This document shows positions 5,737 through 12,562 of a stretch of 16,650 nt of DNA, piece by piece. Origin of the DNA: CAZDBA01 sp964503615 (GTDB taxonomy: Bacteria; Planctomycetota; Planctomycetia; Pirellulales; Pirellulaceae); assembly GCA_964503615.1 (NCBI GenBank), contig CAZDBA010000113.1, positions 1 through 16,650 on the forward strand, in the 5' to 3' direction. Both the position numbers and the translations under genes were made by a program. Position 1 is the stretch's first letter. Each line of letters starts with the position of its first letter. The notes under the pieces are model-generated. The model saw only the letters and a program-made list of their open reading frames with translations. It was not told the DNA's origin and did no database searches.

Positions 5737-5818
5737 TTGTGGAGGCGAGAATCGAACTCGCGGCCCTCTCGGGCACAGGCTTATGAGACCCGTTGGGATT
5801 GCCAGCATCCTCTCCACA
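5737..5818 (-). tRNA. Class II tRNA with CAT anticodon
   Basis: An 82-nt gene: acceptor TGTGGAG/CTCCACA (U1-A72), A73, three-pair D stem GAT/ATC, anticodon stem CGGGT/GCCTG with loop CTCATAA, a long variable arm GCCC-GAGA-GGGC, and T stem GCGAG/CTCGC. CAT would normally mean elongator Met, initiator fMet or lysidine-Ile, all of which have short variable loops. The long arm is the hallmark of Leu, Ser or Tyr. It is not an initiator by its 1:72 pair or anticodon stem. Charging identity is unknown. Confidence 0.78.
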
Positions 5819-5850
5819 AAATTTTTGCGAACCTTTGATGGGTTCAGTAG

Positions 5851-5923
5851 TCAAGTCCGCGGGAGTCGAACCCGCAACCTCGTGCGCCCAAAGCACGCGT
5901 GCTACCTTCTGCACCTCGACTTG
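5851..5923 (-). tRNA. tRNA-Pro (anticodon TGG)
   Basis: A 73-nt cloverleaf: acceptor CAAGTCG/GGACTTG with C1-G72 (normal for Pro) and a G7-G66 mismatch, D stem GTGC/GCAC, anticodon stem CGTGC/GCACG with loop TTTGGGC, T stem GCGGG/CCCGC, A73. The loop keeps G37 next to the anticodon, as in Pro. No encoded CCA. Confidence 0.88.
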
Positions 5924-5988
5924 ATGTTGTTTCTAAAGTTCATTTCCCGCTTTCCGTTTTGTTAGTTACGAGTTTTGAATTTCAGAAG

Positions 5989-6061
5989 CACCCCGTGAGG
6001 GAATCGAACCCTCATCTGCAGATTGAAAGTCTGCTATCCTGGACCGTTAGACGAACGGGGC
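5989..6061 (-). tRNA. tRNA-Glu (anticodon TTC)
   Basis: A 73-nt cloverleaf: acceptor GCCCCGT/ACGGGGT with G1-U72, Glu-style D arm TCGTCTAACGG, anticodon stem GCAGA/TCTGC with loop CTTTCAA, T stem GAGGG/CCCTC, G73. Reads GAA/GAG. No encoded CCA. Confidence 0.9.
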
Positions 6062-6159
6062 GTAGTTTGTTTTTGCGTGTTTGGTTTTTCCTCTCGGAGT
6101 TAAAGTTTGTGTTAGTAAAAGGGTGAGTTAAGTTCGGTGATTGCGCAACTCGATCGCAG

Positions 6160-6231
6160 CGGTTCGAAAGGCGCTCGAATCCTTGTCTTCCGGGCTTCAA
6201 CCGGACGCTTTGCCGTCTAAGCTATCGAACC
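6160..6231 (-). tRNA. tRNA-Phe-like (anticodon GAA), first gene of array 2
   Basis: A 72-nt cloverleaf: perfect acceptor GGTTCGA/TCGAACC, U8-A9, D stem GCTT/AAGC, anticodon stem TCCGG/CCGGA with loop TTGAAGC, T arm AAGGA-TTCGAGC-GCCTT. Two departures from tRNA-Phe are visible. The discriminator is G73 rather than A, and the normally invariant 53-61 pair is A-G instead of G-C. It is the promoter-proximal gene of the array. Confidence 0.75.
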
Positions 6232-6300
6232 GTGTTGTCTTTTTTTGGGTGCCGCCAGAGTCTTGCGGGCTTGGGTGTGTTCCTGAATTAAGTCAGGGCA

Positions 6301-6334
6301 ACAAAAAAGCCCGAGGTCTGATGACGCCGGGCTT
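6301..6334 (-). terminator. Intrinsic terminator on the minus strand upstream of tRNA array 2
   Basis: On the minus strand AAGCCCG (6328-6334) and CGGGCTT (6307-6313) form a 7-bp stem around a 14-nt loop, directly followed by a run of T (TTTTTT, then GTTG). It would stop transcription arriving from the right before the tRNA array, so something is probably transcribed leftward from 6340-6900. It is about 70 nt upstream of tRNA-Phe. Confidence 0.65.
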
Positions 6335-6412
6335 CGAATCTTTTCAAAAAGTTCAGGCCAAGCATCAAAGGCGCATCGGTAGCAACAACCCCTGTTCAGC
6401 GAAAATGCCGAA

Positions 6413-6458
6413 GGCTATTGCATTGCGAATGCAGCCATTGACCGCGGTATCGCAATAG
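6413..6458 (-). ncRNA. Inverted-repeat-rich segment, possible small RNA
   Basis: CTATTGC (6415-6421) and GCAATAG (6452-6458) are perfect complements enclosing the hairpin TGCATT-GCG-AATGCA (6419-6433, partly competing with the outer stem) and the palindrome ACCGCGGT (6441-6448). It lies about 80 nt upstream of the minus-strand terminator, so a leftward small RNA ending at about 6301 is possible. No known RNA family was recognised. A 41-codon minus ORF (6365-6490) overlaps it but looks fortuitous. Confidence 0.3.
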
Positions 6459-6636
6459 GTGCGTTTCGTGATTGACCGTACGTGACTCATTGAACTGTCT
6501 GATTCCTGAATTTGATGTGTGTTGTTTTTTAAGTGGGTTGGTCAGTTGCCCTGCTTTGTGTTGCGGGCTTTCTCATTACTAACCAATCCGTTCCGTTTGG
6601 TCCCTTAAAGACGCAAACTGTTTTGATAGGTTCGCC

Positions 6637-6789
6637 ATGCTCAAAAAGATCTTGGGAAAAAAAGATCAGCTACTGGCAAATGTGCATTTCCACAAGTCGT
6701 TTACGCGGGGCAGGATCCGTGTTTGTCCTGATAACGTGTGGGTTGTAAGCACTTCTGGCAAAATATACGGGCCATCGAATATGCGGTGA
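6637..6789 (+). CDS. Possible small basic protein, 50 residues, unknown
   Basis: ATG at 6637 to TGA at 6787-6789. The product starts MLKKILGKKDQLLANVHFHK and continues with a basic, beta-like segment (SFTRGRIRVCPDNVWVVSTS) before a GKIYGP tail. No signal peptide or membrane helix is visible. The ribosome site is weak (TAGG about 7 nt upstream). Its composition looks more protein-like than the other short frames of this interval, but no family is recognised. It precedes the SRPBCC gene by 134 nt on the same strand. Confidence 0.35.
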   Translation: MLKKILGKKDQLLANVHFHKSFTRGRIRVCPDNVWVVSTSGKIYGPSNMR

Positions 6790-6923
6790 AAATGCCCAGA
6801 TGGTTGGGTGAGCAACACAGTGTGTAGTTTGAGTTGCGAAAAAAACCGAGGTAGTTACCATTTGTATATCTCATTTCCTCCCGTTTCTTACCAGATTCGA
6901 CCTCCTATTCAACGAGCGCCAAA

Positions 6924-7523
6924 GTGACACCTCTTACGAAATTTGCCATGTACGCACTGGTTGTGATCGCCACGGTCACGGGCGCGCTTTGGTTTGTAGG
7001 CGGCAAAAAGAAGGAATGCAGCACCGAAGTCACTTTGAACGCAACACCCCAGGAAGTGTTTGTTTTTCTCTCGACTCCCAAGTATCTAAAGCAGTGGATT
7101 TCGGGGCTGCAAGAAATGGATTTGATCGATACGCCAGAAGGTCAGAGTCCCATGTACGAGATTGTCATGTTAGACAAAGGTCGTAAGGTCACTCTGCGGC
7201 AAGAAGTGATCAAGTACGCTCAGGATTCGATGATCGCGTTGCAGAACAAAAGTGACTCTTTGGTTTCGACTGCAATCTTTCGCTTGGAAGAAGCCGGTGA
7301 AGACAAAACCAAGCTGAGCTATAAAGTCAAAGAAGAGGGAAAGGGCCTTGCTCGAGTTCTCGTACCTTTGAATAAAAATCCAACGCAAGAACGGATTCGC
7401 GAAGAGTGTCGCATGCTTAAACGGGTGATCGAAGAGAACTTGGACAAACTGGAGTTGGAGCCGCCCGTCAGCCCGATGGATGACGCGACCACTCCAGAAG
7501 AGGAACCTGTGCCAGTCAGCTAA
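6924..7523 (+). CDS. Membrane-anchored SRPBCC (START-like) protein
   Basis: 199 residues from a GTG start; an in-frame ATG at 6948 is an alternative. Residues 5-25 form one hydrophobic helix, followed by GGKKKE, so it is probably membrane-tethered. Residues 30-165 look like an SRPBCC ligand-binding fold: opening strand ECSTEVTLNATPQEVFVFLS, then PKYLKQWISGLQEMD, a run of alternating strands, and a final amphipathic helix REECRMLKRVIEENLDKLE. The tail is acidic and proline-rich. Proteins of this fold bind hydrophobic ligands, but neither ligand nor enzymatic role can be inferred. It lies 69 nt before folD on the same strand; that gap contains a weak CTGCC/GGCAG hairpin (7525-7550). Confidence 0.75.
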   Translation: MTPLTKFAMYALVVIATVTGALWFVGGKKKECSTEVTLNATPQEVFVFLSTPKYLKQWISGLQEMDLIDTPEGQSPMYEIVMLDKGRKVTLRQEVIKYAQDSMIALQNKSDSLVSTAIFRLEEAGEDKTKLSYKVKEEGKGLARVLVPLNKNPTQERIREECRMLKRVIEENLDKLELEPPVSPMDDATTPEEEPVPVS

Positions 7524-7592
7524 ACTGCCAAGCGTTCTTTAACTCGGCAGGTCTTATCGAATCGTTAAACTATTGAAGGATCAAGTAAAATA

Positions 7593-8471
7593 GTGACTGC
7601 AAAAATTTTAGACGGCAAAGCAATTGCCAAGCAGGTCCAAGCCGAAATTAAAACCGAAGTCACCGCGTTTGTGGCAGAGTCAAATGTGACTCCAACTTTG
7701 GCCGCTGTACTGGTTGGCGAAGATCCTGCCAGTCAGGTTTACGTTCGTAACAAGGAACGAGCTTGCAAGCGAGCGGGTCTCAGCAGCCAATTGCATCGAA
7801 TGTCTGCGGAATCAACTACCGAAGATGTTTTGGCCAAAGTCAACTCGTTGAATGAGGATACCAACGTTCATGGAATTCTGGTTCAGCTGCCTCTGCCCGA
7901 TCAGGTCGATACACTTCGAGTGTTGGACGCAGTGGACTGGCGAAAAGATGTTGATGCTTTTCATCCGACTAACGTGGGCTTGATTTCACAAGGCCGACCG
8001 AGATTTCTGCCATGCACGCCTCACGGTATTGTTCAAATGTTGCACCGTTCCGGGGTGACGACCGAGGGGAAAAACGTCTGTGTTGTGGGCCGCAGCGATA
8101 TTGTCGGAAAACCGATGGCACTGATGTTGGTGCAACGGTCGTCTGATTTGGGTAGCGCTATGGCCAACGCGACCGTCACGATCTGTCATAGCCGGACTCC
8201 TGATCTCCCTTCGGTTACCCGGCAAGCCGACATTTTGATCGCAGCGGTCGGGCGAGCCAAATTTGTGACCGCAGATATGGTCAAACCAGGTGCGGTCGTG
8301 GTCGACGTAGGAATCAATCGCACCGAAGAGGGATTGGTTGGAGATGTCGATTTCGAAGAGGTCGCCAAAAAGGCCTCTTGGATCACTCCCGTCCCGGGCG
8401 GAGTCGGTCCCCTGACGGTAACAATGCTGTTGCAGAATACGTTTACTGCCGCAAAATTCCTCTCGGCCTAG
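7593..8471 (+). CDS. folD: FolD: methylenetetrahydrofolate dehydrogenase / methenyltetrahydrofolate cyclohydrolase
   Basis: 292 residues, a full-length FolD. It interconverts 5,10-methylene-THF, 5,10-methenyl-THF and 10-formyl-THF in the cytoplasm, with NADP+ in most bacteria, feeding purine and formyl-Met synthesis. The catalytic YxxxK is Y50-VRN-K54. Family motifs follow in order: LVQLPLP, KDVDAFHPTNVG, PCTPHGIVQML, the nucleotide-binding VVGRSDIVGKPMALML, GAVVVDVGINR and the C-terminal TPVPGGVGPLTVTMLLQNT. The start is GTG with AAGGA about 13 nt upstream. A 12-mer, TCGTTAAACTAT (7562-7573), precedes it and recurs before the next gene (8592-8603). Confidence 0.97.
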   Translation: MTAKILDGKAIAKQVQAEIKTEVTAFVAESNVTPTLAAVLVGEDPASQVYVRNKERACKRAGLSSQLHRMSAESTTEDVLAKVNSLNEDTNVHGILVQLPLPDQVDTLRVLDAVDWRKDVDAFHPTNVGLISQGRPRFLPCTPHGIVQMLHRSGVTTEGKNVCVVGRSDIVGKPMALMLVQRSSDLGSAMANATVTICHSRTPDLPSVTRQADILIAAVGRAKFVTADMVKPGAVVVDVGINRTEEGLVGDVDFEEVAKKASWITPVPGGVGPLTVTMLLQNTFTAAKFLSA

Positions 8472-8537
8472 TGCAGGGAGATGGGCCCAAAGATACCGCT
8501 CACAGCGTTCGGATCTTCATGGACTCAGCAGTTTCCG

Positions 8538-8623
8538 GTTGAAAAATCTTTTGTTCAACTAAGCTTACCAACAACATCTGGGTTTTTTAATTCGTTAAAC
8601 TATCTCTTGGGGCAAGCCCAAGG
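8538..8623 (+). promoter_or_regulatory. Structured leader before the lipoprotein gene
   Basis: The 206-nt gap 8472-8677 holds the inverted repeat GTTGAA/TTCAAC (8538-8559), a second copy of TCGTTAAACTAT (8592-8603), and the hairpin CTTGGG-GCAAG-CCCAAG (8606-8622). The 3' arm of that hairpin overlaps a strong Shine-Dalgarno sequence AAGGAG (8620-8625). The site is followed by GTG at 8635, opening a 17-codon frame that ends at 8688, inside the start of the next gene. This could be a leader peptide with coupled translation, but that is inference. Confidence 0.3.
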
Positions 8624-8677
8624 AGTTACGATAGGTGCTGGGCTTGGCGAAGATTAATTTTCATAATTGTTTGCAAA

Positions 8678-11584
8678 ATGCAAACTGAGGGATTTCGCAA
8701 ACAGATGGCAGGTTTTTGGTTTCGCTGTTTCTTTTTTCCGTTGCTGTTATCGTCGATGGTACTCATCACTGGGTGTGGTGGTTGCAATGATGACGAAGGG
8801 AAGGACAAGAAGACTCGAGCGGAATTGAAGAAGGAAAAAGAGGAAAAGAAAAAAGAGAAGCCCAAAGATAATTTTGAGTCTCGCACCCCCATTATCTTTC
8901 CAGGCACGTTTCCAAAGCCAATCGATCCTGATGCAAAACCTGAGGAAATAGACGAGGAGCTAGTTAAGGAAAGACGTCTCAGAAACCTGCTTTCCAATCG
9001 CACCAAACCTGGGCATTGGGTCAACGTGCACTTTCCGTTGATTGCAAATAATTTTGATGCGAATGGTCGGTTCACTGCAAAAGTTACCAGCGCAAGCGGA
9101 GCGCCGGTTCGAATTTTGGGGACTGACTATTATTCATACGCCGAACGTCCGGTTTCTCTGGCAAAGGGACAATGGAAGAACCTTGAAACGACCGTTTACC
9201 TGCCTAGAAGAGACACGTCATTTCGTTCGGCGAACGTTGAGTACACGCTGGGCGGTAGAACGGGAGTTCCCCAAGTCAGTATCCGCCAACCCCATCCTTT
9301 GATGCATCCAGGCCAGTTTCATTTCGTTGTGCTGACGAAACGGCCAGATGTGTTTCGCTATCTGAACAAGCTCGACTGTATAGCAATGCCTGATGTAGGC
9401 ACCATGGAGTCGAGAATGTCGGGCCAGCCGTTTTACGAGGTGGTGATTTCTGATCCAGCAGATCCTTTGCCGCTATCTCGCAACGCGATGACTTGGACAA
9501 CAACGGCTTATCTGCTTTGGGACGATATATTGCCTGAAGAATTGGATTCACAGCAACAACAGGCGATGTTGGATTGGTTGCATTTTGGCGGGCAGATTAT
9601 CTTGAGCGGTCCAGACAGTCTGGACAAACTGCGAAACTGTTTCTTGACACCCTACTTACCCGCGACGTTTGAAAGCTCCGTAAACCTGACGCAGGACGAT
9701 TTCGACGAATTGAACGCGTCTTGGAGTGTTTCCGTTCGCGGAATTAAACAGCTCTATCGAGTCGGGTCTGAATTGTTGGGTGTTGCTTGGAAGCCCCACC
9801 CGGATGCCAGTTACATCGAGGGAACGGGCGAGTTAGCGATCGAACGAATGGTGGGTCGTGGTCGGATTGTAATGACAAAGTTCCCTTTGAACTCAAAATC
9901 GCCAACGGTGAGTTGGAGAAGCTTTTCCAGTTTCTTTAACGGCTGTCTGCTGCGAAAGCCTGCTCGCAAATTTTATGCTAAAGACTTCTTCGTTGATTTT
10001 AAATGGACTAAAGACTTAACCAGCCCTTACGATCCGCTGTTGGGTTCGACGGTCCGCTTCACCAGTCGTGACTTGCCCGCAGCCGAGAAGGTCTCTTTGC
10101 CCGGCCTGAAAACAGATGGTACTTTGCCGGGCCAGAACCGGATCTACGGAAACTACGATGTGGATCCGTATGATATGCAAGAGGTGGGTCGAAACGCTGT
10201 TAATCGAAACTCCAAGGACCATTGGCACTATGGTGGCTACAAGCACGACGATCAATCAGGTGTTGCCGCGTGGGATGACTACAGTGGTATCAGCAGCGCC
10301 GCGCGAGTTGCTTTGAACACAGCAGCGGGTATCGACCCGCCCTCGCCCGGGTTTGTGCTTAAGCTGCTAACTGTTTACGTTTTGGTTTTGGTACCGCTTA
10401 ACTGGGTTTTGTTTCGTTTGATCGGTAAAGTCGAATGGGCTTGGATCGCTGCTCCGATCATTGCGGTCGGAGGTGCGTTTGCTGTTGTCAAAATGGCAAC
10501 GCTGGATATTGGATTCGTTCGCAGCCAGACCCAGTTGGCTTTGCTGGAATTGCATGGTGATTATCCACGTGGGCATTTGACTGAGTATTCGGCAATGTAC
10601 ACTTCGCTATCAACTCGATACGCGATGTCGTTGGAAAACTCTACCGGTGCTGCCCTGCCCTTTCCCTCCAAAACCGCGGCCGACTTTCGAGCAGATCCGG
10701 ACAAAATTATCCGAGGTGTGCGTCAAAATCAAACTGTCGATAACCGGATGGAAGAGTTTTTGATCCAATCCAACTTTACAGGAATGTTGCACACGGAAAT
10801 GGTCCTTGATTCACAAGGAACTTTTTCGCTCAAGGGAACAACGCTTTCGAATACGACGGCTCTGGATCTGAGCTCTGCGGGGGTGCTGCGGCGAACGGCG
10901 AGTGGTGGATATCAACTGGCGTGGATTGGAGACCTCGAAAGTGGAGCGAGCACAGAGCTCGCTTTTGAATCGGTTGATAAGCAGAGTAGTTACGAGAAAT
11001 GGTTTGAAACTTCTGAGTTCAGTTACTGGACCAATGAAAAGATTTGGGAGAAGCACTTTGGTGAGAGCATAATGGTCTCGTTTGATGTTTTAGACGATGG
11101 CAAAATTCCGCAAATCAAGGACTTTGAAGAATTCAAGACCGAAATGGCAAAGACGCTTGAAAAGAACAGTGAACTGGACCAGAGCGGACTGAATCCCTCT
11201 ACGCCAATTACGAAGGAGAGGTTCCTCCAGGTTTTTGACAAGCTCTACCCGTCTTCGGTTCCCCAGTTAAACTTGGGACGGATGCTGTTCGGAATCAAAA
11301 GCCACTTGCAAATGGGCCCCGGTGAGGATCGTTTGATCGGATTTACGGGTAAGAAGATCACTGAAAACCAATTGATTCCCAAGGCGACTCAATTGCATCA
11401 GTTAACTTTGGTACTGGTACATCTAAACCGCAGTCCTCTTTTGAAAGCTGTTCCTGACAAAAATCACTGGGGCTCATTTTTGAGGCCGGAAGATTTCGAC
11501 TTTGAATTTTCCGAAAAATCTAAAGAGGCAGAAGAAGCCGAAGACGACGAAGAAGATCCAGAGAGTTTAGAACCGACCAACTGA
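8678..11584 (+). CDS. Large lipoprotein with glutamine-amidotransferase-like domain and two membrane helices
   Basis: 968 residues. The N-terminus is a lipoprotein signal with lipobox ITGC (Cys33), followed by a highly charged Lys/Glu linker. Residues about 210-330 look like the class I amidotransferase-like fold found in planctomycete exported proteins (DYLxWDD-type strand as TTAYLLWDDILPEELD, then QQQQAMLDWLHFGGQIILSG); no catalytic triad is evident. Two membrane helices lie at about 557-578 and 585-607, and the C-terminal third ends in an acidic tail. Start choice is open: ATG 8678 has no clear ribosome site, while ATG 8705 (residue 10) gives a neater signal peptide. It sits 51 nt before the ABC ATPase on the same strand, so it is likely a partner of that transporter. 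Function unknown. Confidence 0.8.
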   Translation: MQTEGFRKQMAGFWFRCFFFPLLLSSMVLITGCGGCNDDEGKDKKTRAELKKEKEEKKKEKPKDNFESRTPIIFPGTFPKPIDPDAKPEEIDEELVKERRLRNLLSNRTKPGHWVNVHFPLIANNFDANGRFTAKVTSASGAPVRILGTDYYSYAERPVSLAKGQWKNLETTVYLPRRDTSFRSANVEYTLGGRTGVPQVSIRQPHPLMHPGQFHFVVLTKRPDVFRYLNKLDCIAMPDVGTMESRMSGQPFYEVVISDPADPLPLSRNAMTWTTTAYLLWDDILPEELDSQQQQAMLDWLHFGGQIILSGPDSLDKLRNCFLTPYLPATFESSVNLTQDDFDELNASWSVSVRGIKQLYRVGSELLGVAWKPHPDASYIEGTGELAIERMVGRGRIVMTKFPLNSKSPTVSWRSFSSFFNGCLLRKPARKFYAKDFFVDFKWTKDLTSPYDPLLGSTVRFTSRDLPAAEKVSLPGLKTDGTLPGQNRIYGNYDVDPYDMQEVGRNAVNRNSKDHWHYGGYKHDDQSGVAAWDDYSGISSAARVALNTAAGIDPPSPGFVLKLLTVYVLVLVPLNWVLFRLIGKVEWAWIAAPIIAVGGAFAVVKMATLDIGFVRSQTQLALLELHGDYPRGHLTEYSAMYTSLSTRYAMSLENSTGAALPFPSKTAADFRADPDKIIRGVRQNQTVDNRMEEFLIQSNFTGMLHTEMVLDSQGTFSLKGTTLSNTTALDLSSAGVLRRTASGGYQLAWIGDLESGASTELAFESVDKQSSYEKWFETSEFSYWTNEKIWEKHFGESIMVSFDVLDDGKIPQIKDFEEFKTEMAKTLEKNSELDQSGLNPSTPITKERFLQVFDKLYPSSVPQLNLGRMLFGIKSHLQMGPGEDRLIGFTGKKITENQLIPKATQLHQLTLVLVHLNRSPLLKAVPDKNHWGSFLRPEDFDFEFSEKSKEAEEAEDDEEDPESLEPTN

Positions 11585-11635
11585 AAACAGATTCAAATCC
11601 GAGAAAGCCAAAGCAGACGAGAGAGATAGAAAAGC

Positions 11636-12562
11636 ATGATTGAAATACGTGGATTTGGCAAAGAGTATGGCGGCTTTACTGCGGTGGAGAATCTTGATTT
11701 GGAAATCAAGGAAGGAGAAATGTTCGGCTTCATCGGTCCCAACGGTGCTGGGAAAAGCACTACGATCCGTTTTCTGGCTACGTTACTCAAGGCGACTCGA
11801 GGTGAAGCGACCGTTAACGGCTACAGTGTGACACAGGACCCGATGAATGTTCGTCGGAGCGTAGGTTACATGCCTGATGCGTTCGGTGTTTACGATGGAA
11901 TGAAAGTCTGGGAGTTCTTGGATTTCTTTGCCGTGGCTTACCGGCTTAGTCGTTCGCAGCGCAAGCAAGTCATTCCGGACGTATTGGAGTTGCTGGATTT
12001 GACCTACAAACGAGACGACTACGTAAACGGACTTTCACGTGGAATGAAGCAGCGTTTGTGCTTGGCCAAAACGCTCGTCCATGACCCACCTGTATTGATT
12101 CTGGACGAACCGGCGAGTGGTCTGGACCCGCGTGCTCGTGTCGAGGTAAAAGCGCTTTTGAAAGAACTGCGGCGCATGGGCAAAACCATTCTCATTTCCA
12201 GTCACATTTTGACCGAACTGGCCGACTGTTGTACTTCGATCGGAATTGTAGAGCGAGGTAAGCTGCTGATGCACGGTCCGATCGGCGATGTCTACAAGCG
12301 AATCCGTGGCAACCAGGTGATCGAGGCTCGCATCGGTTCGAACCTCGATGTTGGACTTTCGATTATTCGCAGCAACACCGAAGTTCGTGATGTCCAAGTC
12401 GACGGAGATAAAATAACGATTGAATTTTCGTCTCCCGATCACAACTCGGCTCAGCTGCTCGCCTCTCTGGTTAAGCAAGAGGTCGAAGTCAAAAGCTACG
12501 CAGAAAAAGAGCCCAATCTCGAAGACGTGTTTATGATGGTGACCAAAGGACTGGTTTCTTAA
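11636..12562 (+). CDS. ABC transporter ATP-binding protein (ABC-2 / CcmA type)
   Basis: 308 residues. It should hydrolyse ATP to drive an ABC-2-type membrane partner at the inner face of the cytoplasmic membrane. Walker A is GPNGAGKST (about 34-42), the signature motif LSRGMKQRL (about 132-140), Walker B VLILDEP (about 152-158) followed by the D-loop SGLD, and the H-loop His is in ISSH (about 190). The last 80 residues are the accessory C-terminal domain of this subfamily. The ATG has a purine-rich GAGAGAG upstream. No permease follows: the next gene is convergent and overlaps by 4 nt. The upstream lipoprotein is the likely operon partner, and the permease must lie elsewhere. Substrate unknown. 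Confidence 0.93.
   Translation: MIEIRGFGKEYGGFTAVENLDLEIKEGEMFGFIGPNGAGKSTTIRFLATLLKATRGEATVNGYSVTQDPMNVRRSVGYMPDAFGVYDGMKVWEFLDFFAVAYRLSRSQRKQVIPDVLELLDLTYKRDDYVNGLSRGMKQRLCLAKTLVHDPPVLILDEPASGLDPRARVEVKALLKELRRMGKTILISSHILTELADCCTSIGIVERGKLLMHGPIGDVYKRIRGNQVIEARIGSNLDVGLSIIRSNTEVRDVQVDGDKITIEFSSPDHNSAQLLASLVKQEVEVKSYAEKEPNLEDVFMMVTKGLVS

Larger units (their letters stand above)
6232..6923. other. Gene-poor interval between the tRNA array and the SRPBCC gene
   Basis: A 692-nt stretch with no convincing large coding region. From left to right it holds: a T-rich lead to the tRNA-Phe gene, with the inverted repeat CCTGA/TCAGG near 6282-6297; the minus-strand terminator at 6301-6334; an inverted-repeat-rich stretch at 6413-6458; a possible small plus-strand ORF at 6637-6789; and an A-rich element TTGCGAAAAAAA at 6834-6845. 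The tRNA array promoter should lie in 6232-6300, but I see no clear -35/-10 pair. Confidence 0.6.

Noticed and set aside
4726..6126. Short plus-strand frames across array 2
   Set aside because: Same artefact: the repeated ESNPH, GFEPS and RTRGPLG-like peptides come from reading tRNA genes antisense.
1..6231. CRISPR array
   Set aside because: The recurring motif is the tRNA T arm at irregular spacing with differing flanks, explained fully by tRNA genes.
6365..6490. 41-codon minus-strand ORF before the terminator
   Set aside because: Overlaps the inverted repeats, has a poorly spaced ribosome site and a low-plausibility peptide. The region fits an RNA better than a protein.
6533..6748. 71-codon plus-strand frame starting MGWSVALLC
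   Set aside because: Overlaps the more protein-like 50-codon frame at 6637 in another phase, and has no ribosome site or domain.
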